Shown here: positions 1 through 4,643 of the stretch, in pieces
Layout of the letters: every line of letters starts with the position of its first letter
Numbering within the stretch: the first letter of the stretch is position 1
Notes under the pieces: model-generated
Databases searched by the model: none
What the model was told of the DNA's origin: nothing
What the model saw: only the letters and a program-made list of their open reading frames with translations
Source: Candidatus Heimdallarchaeota archaeon
Lineage (GTDB): Archaea; Asgardarchaeota; Heimdallarchaeia; Hodarchaeales; S146-22
Direction of reading: 5' to 3'
Assembly (NCBI GenBank): GCA_015520535.1
Contig: WAPZ01000019.1
Location: 1-7,560, forward strand
DNA: 7,560 bases
Program-made: the position numbers and the translations under genes

Positions 1-51
1 CCTATAGGACAAGCAATTCAACGGTTAAGTGAGAAAAATGGTAACAGTTAA
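1..51 (+). CDS. Possible 3' end of an upstream gene (partial)
   Basis: Frame 1 is open from the window edge to a TAA at 49-51 and would encode the 16-residue tail PIGQAIQRLSEKNGNS. The composition looks like an ordinary soluble, helical protein tail. If real, it overlaps the start of the next gene by about 14 nt, which is typical of translationally coupled genes in an operon. Only 16 codons are visible, so an accidental open frame cannot be excluded and no function can be assigned. The other two plus-strand frames have stops at 5-7 and 26-28, or are too short to judge. Confidence 0.35.
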   Translation, partial: PIGQAIQRLSEKNGNS

Positions 52-706
52 GCCAAATGAAGATTTTACTGTAAAAATTAATCGCTATGTTGCCGCACCG
101 ATTGTTGAAGTTTTCGCACGAATCCCGTTTATGACGCCTAATGTAATAACATTAATAGGCATCCTAATTGCAATCTTAGCCTCATGGTTTTATGCTCAAG
201 CTAGTTGGCCAGCGAATATCATAGCGGGAATTTTAGTCTATATAGCCGCACTCTTTGACTTGATTGATGGAGATGTAGCCAGAAAAAAAGGTATCGGAAC
301 TAAATTTGGCCGTTGGTATGACAGTCTTTCGGATAAGCTTAAGGGGTATATTGTCTTAACTGGAGTTTCACTTGGTACAATCAATACAATCGGCGAAAAA
401 ATCACTTTAACACTATCTGGCAGCACAATACATCTTTCACTTTGGTTCTTAACCATTTTAGCTATAGGTGGCGCTCTTTTAGTCGATTATGCGGGTTTGA
501 TGGAGTTTTTTGTATTTATTTATGATCCGGAAGATCCGGTGAATAAGGAGCAAGCGGGCACACAAATTCAAGCCGACCTATTGTTTCTATTTTCATTGAT
601 TAATCTGGTCACTGTATTTTTCTTTGCTACCTTAATTGTTGTATGGGCGGTGTTGTTCTTTATGATAGCCAAGCTTTATTATCTTCACTTTTTAAAAAGA
701 AAATAA
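38..706 (+). CDS. CDP-alcohol phosphatidyltransferase family membrane enzyme
   Basis: This is an integral membrane enzyme that transfers a phosphoalcohol between a CDP-activated donor and an acceptor alcohol, releasing CMP, as in archaeal phospholipid headgroup or inositol-phosphodiester synthesis. Numbered from a GTG at 29 (225 aa), the family signature D-x2-DG-x2-AR-x8-G-x3-D-x3-D is complete: D77, D80, G81, A84, R85, G94, D98 and D102. The aspartates bind the divalent metals and CDP. A TPNVIT stretch (36-41) precedes the first membrane helix, as is usual for the family. Hydrophobic segments lie near 38-58, 62-80, 104-118, 134-154, 184-200 and 202-220, giving about six helices and the normal length. 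I prefer the ATG at 38, preceded by an AGTGAG Shine-Dalgarno-like run; the GTG at 29 is the alternative. It converges on a nucleotidyltransferase gene. Archaetidylinositol-phosphate synthase, a DIPP synthase or an archaetidylserine-type enzyme are all possible. The family call is secure and the substrate is not. Confidence 0.92.
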   Translation: MVTVKPNEDFTVKINRYVAAPIVEVFARIPFMTPNVITLIGILIAILASWFYAQASWPANIIAGILVYIAALFDLIDGDVARKKGIGTKFGRWYDSLSDKLKGYIVLTGVSLGTINTIGEKITLTLSGSTIHLSLWFLTILAIGGALLVDYAGLMEFFVFIYDPEDPVNKEQAGTQIQADLLFLFSLINLVTVFFFATLIVVWAVLFFMIAKLYYLHFLKRK

Positions 707-728
707 GTATGCGGAATTTTGTTTGAAA

Positions 729-1508
729 TTAAAGGACAAAAGGCGATTTAAGACTTAATTCAGCAAGTTTTCGCTGTGTCCAGTGAAGGTCCTCAACAGT
801 GTCGATTTCATTCCAAAAATGGTTATTCGTACTGAGATACTCGAATGAGTATCCTTCATTCATGAGAATTTGATATGCATCTTCATAGTATAAGTGTGGG
901 GTATTGTCAATAACATGTTCTAATGCTTGAATAAATCGTCCTAAATCATGATTTTTAATTAAAGAAATTCCGATAAATTCACCGAATGCTTGGTGGACAT
1001 CAATCGCTTTTGATATTTTTATAATTCGGTTGTTTTTGATTAAAACTTTCATATCTTCTTCATAAAGATTTTCTCGCGTGTCTATAACTAAAATAGAATT
1101 TTCAACCGCTTTATTTTTATCTAAGAGTTCTTTTAATATGGGTGGTGAAAAAATAACGTCAGAATTAATGACACATATATCTCCCGGGATATCAATTTCT
1201 TTAAGGTATTTGAGTCCAACGTATAAGGTATAACAATTGTTTTTACGCGCATATTCAGGATTAAAAAGTGGAGTAGATTCAATTTCATATTTGGTACTAA
1301 GTTCGGTGAGTTTACGTAACAATTTGTCAATCCGATACCCACCGACGACAAACATTTCCGATAAATATTTAGTTGACGCCGCAAAAATGTATTCTAACAT
1401 GGGTTTGCCATTGATGACCTCGACGAGTGTTTTGGGAATGGTTTCTGTATATGGTAAAAGGCGGTTTCCTTTTCCAGCAGCTAATATAATTCCATATATG
1501 CGATTCAT
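729..1508 (-). CDS. LicC-like sugar/alcohol-phosphate nucleotidyltransferase
   Basis: This is a soluble NTP transferase of the LicC / phosphocholine-cytidylyltransferase-like group, which makes a CDP- or NDP-activated alcohol or sugar from NTP and a phosphate ester. Numbered from the upstream ATG at 1523 (264 aa), the nucleotide-binding signature GIILAAGKGNR spans 11-21, with P30-K31 following. The LicC-type NN-x2-T/SL motif is at 95-100, the metal aspartate is in NSDVIF (D122), a conserved lysine is at 172, GEFIGIS is at 181-187, the acidic YYEDAY is at 212-217, and W237-NEID ends the core with D241. Length is normal and no membrane segment is seen. I chose the sixth codon, ATG at 1508, because GGAG lies 9 nt upstream; the ATG at 1523 has no clear ribosome site. 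It is the last gene of the minus-strand cluster, beginning 58 bp after the stop of the SMC-like gene. It faces the phosphatidyltransferase, a plausible partner: in some archaea inositol-1-phosphate cytidylyltransferase and DIPP synthase are fused. The substrate is unknown; CTP use is inferred from the family. Confidence 0.87.
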   Translation of the reverse strand: MNRIYGIILAAGKGNRLLPYTETIPKTLVEVINGKPMLEYIFAASTKYLSEMFVVGGYRIDKLLRKLTELSTKYEIESTPLFNPEYARKNNCYTLYVGLKYLKEIDIPGDICVINSDVIFSPPILKELLDKNKAVENSILVIDTRENLYEEDMKVLIKNNRIIKISKAIDVHQAFGEFIGISLIKNHDLGRFIQALEHVIDNTPHLYYEDAYQILMNEGYSFEYLSTNNHFWNEIDTVEDLHWTQRKLAELSLKSPFVL

Positions 1509-1527
1509 ATTGTTAAACTCCATTTCG

Positions 1528-1553
1528 ACTTATATTTCTGATAACGTTTCAGA
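1528..1553 (-). promoter_or_regulatory. Leader of the nucleotidyltransferase gene: TATA-like run and small hairpin
   Basis: Read on the minus strand, the gap before the nucleotidyltransferase contains a 5-bp inverted repeat (TCTGA 1537-1541 and TCAGA 1549-1553, 7-nt loop with AACGTT), followed by AAATATAAG (1528-1536). The AAATATAAG is about 25 bp before the ATG at 1508, so it could serve as a TATA box for an internal, nearly leaderless promoter. This would let the gene be expressed apart from the two genes upstream. The matches are short and common in AT-rich DNA, so this is weak support. Confidence 0.25.
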
Positions 1554-1566
1554 TTCGTGCGGTTCA

Positions 1567-3522
1567 CTAAAAATATTGTTCAAAAAAGGCTTCTAAACTA
1601 TATTGTTGCTTTTCAGTCTTAGTAGTACTATATTTCGCCAACAGAAGTTCATTTAACGGTATTTTTTTCCGTAACGTTTTATAGAAATTTTGATTAACAA
1701 TTGTTAGAATAATTCGTGGCATTTTGATCTCTTCTGAGCGCGGTTGCTTTCCTTGACGCGCATCGGGAGTAGAATAGGAGGCAAATAATTCAGCTAATGC
1801 ATCCTGATAAACAACGTCTAGATCAGTTTCCGGTGTTTCAATTATTAACCATACATCTTTGTAACCATATTCTAAAAGAGCTTCAACTAAGGAGAGGCGG
1901 AAAATAAGATCCAGTAGCTTTCTTTCCGTTCTAGAAAAATCTTCAAACATATTTCTGTCGGCACATTTTAATGACATATCTGCGTTTAAATCAATTAAAA
2001 CACTGCCAAAAATAGAAGTTTGAAGTTGGCGAAATCGCGTTTCGATAACACGAACAAAATTAAAATGTTTTTCTTTAACGAATTCTTCGATGAGTTTGAG
2101 GATTTTGTTCCACAGTTCAATGTACTTTTCCAGTTCTTCAATACGTTTTTGATGTGCCGCCAGTTTTTCTTCCAAATTTAATGGTGGTTCGGTTTTTGGC
2201 GTGATTATTTCATTATATTGTTGTAAGCGATATTCAATTGTTCGTAATTCCTCTTGAATTTTTCTTATTTCATCTTCTAGCTCGAGTAACTCATTTCCTG
2301 GCTTTACAATACCTTCTAACTTTTTTGAGATTTGATTAAGTTCCTCTGTAATTTGAGAAACTTCGTTTTCTAATTCACGACGGTAATTTAGTCCAAAAGT
2401 GGCGATTGTTTGACCACACTGTGGACATAAACCTTCAGAGAGTCGTCGTTTAATGACAGCACTAGGAATGTTCTCTTGACATAGTGAACATCGTACCTCA
2501 GTAATACCTTTGGAAAGCGCTTCGAGTTGTTCTAAATTCTCTAATTCATTTTTACGTTCAACTAACATTCGATTCAGTCGATCTCGTTCTTGTAATAGCG
2601 TTTGAAATTGTTGTTGCTGAAATAATGAATGCTCATTGCGCTCTTTAAGCAATTTTTTAAGCTGCATTTTTAATTCTTGATGTCGTTGTGTGAGTTCTTC
2701 TCGCGAATAAGACGGTTCGTCATCTCGTTGGGATTCACGGCTTTGGTTATACTCTGTCGCTAACTGTTCAAGAAACATTTTTTCTCGTGTTATATTTCGT
2801 AATTCCCTTCGGGTTTCTGTTAATTTAGCTTTCAAGGTTTGAATGATTACATTGTATGTGGGGCGTTTTGACAGGATATTAATCAATTGATTGCGGTATA
2901 AACGAGAACTTTTCCTCCGAAAAGTTTGCGCCAAAATAAAGTTTCTGTCTTCGGTGAAGAAGAACGCACTGTATATGTCAGCAAGTTCATTGTCCGTACT
3001 AACACCCGTCACCTTTCGGAGAAAATTTTGAACCTCATTCCATGTTCGAACTGTTTCTTTTGTCAGTGCCTCAAAATCTTGTCGTTTTTTACCTACGTCC
3101 GAAAGTGTGGCTTTTTTATTGCCTTGTTGTCGATAGATAATACGAATTAATTCATAACTAGTCTTCGAATCTTTTAAGAGAGCTCGGAAACGGAGATATT
3201 TTCCTTTAATTCGGGAGGTAAAATAACTAAGTTTTCGGACGTTACTTTCAAATTTTCCGGTAATGGTGAAAAAAAGAGAATTTACGAAGGTTGTCTTTCC
3301 ATTATGAGCCGGTGCAAAGATTACGTTAAGTCCCTTTTTCAGTTCAAAAAAAATTGGAGCATTAAAGGTATTAATCCCATCTATCTCAAAAAAAACGGGC
3401 GTTAAGAGATCAAATTCCTTCGTTTCCAAACCACTAAGAAGGGTCTGAAATTGATTAAATTCATCAGCCGTTAAGTTATTTTGTAAGTATGTTGCTAATT
3501 CTTTATCAATCACTCTTTCCAA
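1567..3522 (-). CDS. SMC/Rad50-like coiled-coil ATPase with central zinc ribbon and divergent ABC motifs
   Basis: A single 651-aa chain carries both halves of an ABC-type head separated by a short coiled coil. After a roughly 40-residue N-terminal extension, the N-lobe has the Rad50-like pattern leading to APAHNGKTT (70-78), a Walker A in which the usual first glycine is alanine. A Q-loop-like FFFTEDRNF is at 187-195. Coiled coil runs about 225-335 and 383-485. Its apex is a four-cysteine ribbon, C345-x2-C348 and C366-x2-C369. In the C-lobe, FSRTERKLLDL (529-539) stands where LSGGE is expected, and LIIETPETDLD (559-569) stands at Walker B/D-loop. No clear switch histidine is seen; VNQN is at 609-612. 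Relatives act on DNA ends, chromosomes or in defence, but no Mre11-like nuclease is present here. No ATG occurs near the N terminus, so the start is TTG at 3522 or GTG at 3513. It lies 27 bp after the C2H2 gene, so the two are probably co-transcribed. The fold is fairly clear; the function is unknown. Confidence 0.85.
   Translation of the reverse strand: MERVIDKELATYLQNNLTADEFNQFQTLLSGLETKEFDLLTPVFFEIDGINTFNAPIFFELKKGLNVIFAPAHNGKTTFVNSLFFTITGKFESNVRKLSYFTSRIKGKYLRFRALLKDSKTSYELIRIIYRQQGNKKATLSDVGKKRQDFEALTKETVRTWNEVQNFLRKVTGVSTDNELADIYSAFFFTEDRNFILAQTFRRKSSRLYRNQLINILSKRPTYNVIIQTLKAKLTETRRELRNITREKMFLEQLATEYNQSRESQRDDEPSYSREELTQRHQELKMQLKKLLKERNEHSLFQQQQFQTLLQERDRLNRMLVERKNELENLEQLEALSKGITEVRCSLCQENIPSAVIKRRLSEGLCPQCGQTIATFGLNYRRELENEVSQITEELNQISKKLEGIVKPGNELLELEDEIRKIQEELRTIEYRLQQYNEIITPKTEPPLNLEEKLAAHQKRIEELEKYIELWNKILKLIEEFVKEKHFNFVRVIETRFRQLQTSIFGSVLIDLNADMSLKCADRNMFEDFSRTERKLLDLIFRLSLVEALLEYGYKDVWLIIETPETDLDVVYQDALAELFASYSTPDARQGKQPRSEEIKMPRIILTIVNQNFYKTLRKKIPLNELLLAKYSTTKTEKQQYSLEAFFEQYF
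2416..2490 (-). other. Encoded zinc ribbon at the coiled-coil apex
   Basis: These codons encode residues 345-369 of the SMC-like protein: CSLC, a 17-residue connector and CPQC followed by glycine. Canonical Rad50 and SbcC hooks have one CxxC per chain and bind zinc between two chains. Here four cysteines occur in one chain with zinc-knuckle-like spacing, so zinc is probably held within a monomer. That is inferred from the motif, not shown. Confidence 0.7.
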
Positions 3523-3549
3523 CCTATAACAATTCTCTTATCTTTTCGT

Positions 3550-3867
3550 TCATAGCTGATCCAGTGTTTTTCGTCGTTCTTTTAATTGTTCTACTTGGAT
3601 ATACGATGTGTAAAATATTTCGTTAAGCAGATCTAACTCACGAACGTTTAATTTTTTATAATCTATTTCGTCAATAAATGGGACCGGCGAAAATCGTTTA
3701 ATACTAGTTTTCAAGAGGAGCTCCTTTGAAATTCGTTCTGGAAAATCTTCAAATAAAAGTTCAAAAACTAAATTAGCTAATTCATCGGTTGTATGTTGTC
3801 GTAGATGATTCTTCATATCATCGTATTCTGGCGAAACATTGCAAATTGGGCATAAAAATTTTTTCAT
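3550..3867 (-). CDS. Small C2H2 zinc-finger protein
   Basis: From the ATG at 3867 this encodes 105 residues. A classical finger lies at the N terminus: C6-x2-C9-x11-H21-x3-H25 (CPIC through HLRQH), a fold that usually binds DNA, RNA or protein. The remaining 80 residues are predicted helical and acidic/hydrophobic, with a leucine-rich stretch near 29-41 and a charged tail, and match no family I recognise. The longer reading begins at a GTG at 3879, but I prefer ATG 3867 because the archaeal ribosome site GGTGA (3873-3877) sits exactly 5 nt upstream. A TATA-like box lies at 3912-3920, placing the transcript start near 3890. It is first in the cluster, 27 bp ahead of the SMC-like ATPase, so it may be a DNA-targeting subunit, an adaptor or an autoregulator of that ATPase. 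The finger is certain on sequence; the role is inference from position. Confidence 0.85.
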   Translation of the reverse strand: MKKFLCPICNVSPEYDDMKNHLRQHTTDELANLVFELLFEDFPERISKELLLKTSIKRFSPVPFIDEIDYKKLNVRELDLLNEIFYTSYIQVEQLKERRKTLDQL

Positions 3868-3872
3868 TAACG

Positions 3873-3877
3873 TCACC
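3873..3877 (-). promoter_or_regulatory. GGTGA ribosome-binding site deciding the C2H2 start
   Basis: GGTGA, complementary to the archaeal 16S rRNA 3' end, lies 5 nt before the ATG at 3867. The upstream GTG codons of the longer frame overlap this site, so they are part of the leader and not the true start. Confidence 0.75.
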
Positions 3878-3911
3878 ACGAATTGTTCTCATTTGAAACA
3901 TGTATCTTGCA

Positions 3912-3920
3912 AATATAAAT
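3912..3920 (-). promoter_or_regulatory. TATA-like box for the C2H2/SMC-like cluster
   Basis: The minus strand reads ATTTATATT here. About 26 bp downstream is position 3890, giving a leader of about 22 nt that just contains the GGTGA site of the C2H2 gene. A purine-rich BRE is not obvious upstream. Spacing and sequence fit an archaeal promoter, but the region is AT-rich. Confidence 0.5.
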
Positions 3921-4010
3921 AATTAATGAGCAAAAAATCACATCCTTGTAAGTGCAAAGATATTCACATAAGAAAACTCTTAAAAAGCACGATTTAAGAT
4001 AGTGTACTTG

Positions 4011-4036
4011 AACTGCTTATCACAATACAGGCAGTT
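4011..4036 (+). promoter_or_regulatory. Inverted repeat in the leader of the small 98-aa gene
   Basis: AACTGC (4011-4016) and GCAGTT (4031-4036) form a perfect 6-bp inverted repeat, extendable by a U-G and a U-A pair, with a 10-nt loop. It lies 25 nt before the GGTGA site and downstream of a weak TATA-like TTTAAGAT (3993-4000). It could be an operator or a leader RNA hairpin. No long T tract follows, so it is not an obvious terminator. Confidence 0.35.
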
Positions 4037-4060
4037 TTCAATGAAAAAAAATAATGTTAA

Positions 4061-4065
4061 GGTGA
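4061..4065 (+). promoter_or_regulatory. GGTGA ribosome-binding site of the 98-aa gene
   Basis: AAGGTGA ends 10 nt before the ATG at 4076. The spacing is slightly long, but this is the best ribosome site in the leader and supports ATG 4076 over starts in the overlapping frame (GTG 4002, ATG 4041), which have none. Confidence 0.6.
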
Positions 4066-4075
4066 AATTTTTAAA

Positions 4076-4372
4076 ATGGCTGAAGAAAAAAAGAGAAGAT
4101 CCTTGGTGCAACAAAAAGTACAGAGCTTTCTTAAAACAACTAAGACGTTTGTCCTCATTAGGAGAAAAACTGAGAAAAGCACCGCTGCCGAAGAAGAAAT
4201 CATCCCTGCCATCGAAGAACTCTCCATGGAAGATCGAATTGTTCTTTATTTTACGAACTTTTCCTCTATCTTCGTGAATATCTATCCCGATGACCTAGGT
4301 ACATTTCAATTTGCACCGGGCATCGACGAAGAAGAAGTTTTCGATGAATTAGAAGCCGCATGGACCCTCTAA
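4076..4372 (+). CDS. Small charge-segregated protein of unknown function
   Basis: This encodes 98 residues. I do not recognise the family. The N-terminal third (4-34) is strongly basic, rich in Lys and Arg. Residues 38-53 are acidic (EEEIIPAIEELSMED), then a hydrophobic/aromatic patch RIVLYFTNFSSIFVNIY spans 54-70, and the tail is acidic (PDDLG, then DEEEVFDELEAAW). No signal peptide, full membrane helix or cysteine motif is seen. The second half uses ATC, CTC, TCC and GCC codons more than the neighbours appear to, which could mean high expression or foreign origin. The start at ATG 4076 has GGTGA 10 nt upstream, and an in-frame TAA at 4058-4060 limits any extension. A second plus-strand frame is open across the first half (4002-4277), so a frameshift near 4185-4200 joining the two frames is possible. 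It stands alone, divergent from the C2H2 gene and followed by a T-rich terminator. Confidence 0.65.
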   Translation: MAEEKKRRSLVQQKVQSFLKTTKTFVLIRRKTEKSTAAEEEIIPAIEELSMEDRIVLYFTNFSSIFVNIYPDDLGTFQFAPGIDEEEVFDELEAAWTL

Positions 4373-4376
4373 TAGA

Positions 4377-4396
4377 TTTTTGTTTTTTATTTTTCC
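4377..4396 (+). terminator. T-rich terminator after the 98-aa gene
   Basis: A 20-nt run that is nearly all T (interrupted by one G and one A, ending CC) begins 5 nt after the TAA stop. Archaeal RNA polymerase terminates at such T tracts without a required hairpin, and no hairpin is apparent. Confidence 0.65.
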
Positions 4397-4602
4397 TATT
4401 TTCATCAAAAAATAAACAAATGCCCAGTAACCCATAAATAAGCCGACATAAACTAATTTTTTTTCTACAAGAAGATGGTGGCAATCGATTTACCCCCTAT
4501 CATCGACACCAGAGTCGTATCACAAAAAAAGCCTTTTTTATTGCAACATTATGCTGAATGTTAACATATTTTGCCGGTTGAACAAAAAAGAAGAGAAAAA
4601 TT
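4397..4602. other. Convergent intergenic spacer, no gene seen
   Basis: This stretch separates the 98-aa gene from the 3' end of the cation pump. It holds a short inverted repeat (CGAC and GTCG, 4504-4517) and an A7-GCC-T6 block (4524-4539) that presents a T run on either strand, a possible back-up bidirectional terminator. No ribosome-site-supported ORF, tRNA or repeat array is evident. Confidence 0.5.
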
Positions 4603-4643
4603 CAGAAAAGTAAAAAACAAAACAAATTTACTGCGTTACGCAG
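4603..4643 (-). terminator. Hairpin plus T-rich terminator of the P-type ATPase gene
   Basis: CTGCG-TTA-CGCAG (4631-4643) is a perfect 5-bp inverted repeat whose 3-nt loop is the TAA stop codon of the ATPase gene. On the minus strand it is followed by a T-rich tract of about 25 nt (4605-4629). Together these resemble an intrinsic terminator; the T tract alone would suffice in archaea. Confidence 0.6.

Noticed and set aside
1237..1596. 119-aa plus-strand ORF
   Set aside because: It lies antisense to the nucleotidyltransferase, whose motifs are complete; no ribosome site or recognisable domain.
1567..3522. Naming the coiled-coil ATPase Rad50, SbcC, DndD or a Lamassu LmuB
   Set aside because: No Mre11/SbcD nuclease, Dnd genes or Lamassu effector is nearby; the hook has four cysteines and the ABC motifs differ. 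Only the broad SMC/Rad50-like class is supported.
4266..4484. 72-aa minus-strand ORF antisense to the 98-aa gene
   Set aside because: It has no ribosome site, has low-complexity basic content, and overlaps the better-supported plus-strand gene and its terminator.
4441..4540. Possible tRNA or structured RNA in the convergent spacer
   Set aside because: Short complementary segments exist, but there is no cloverleaf, T-loop motif or other recognisable RNA pattern.
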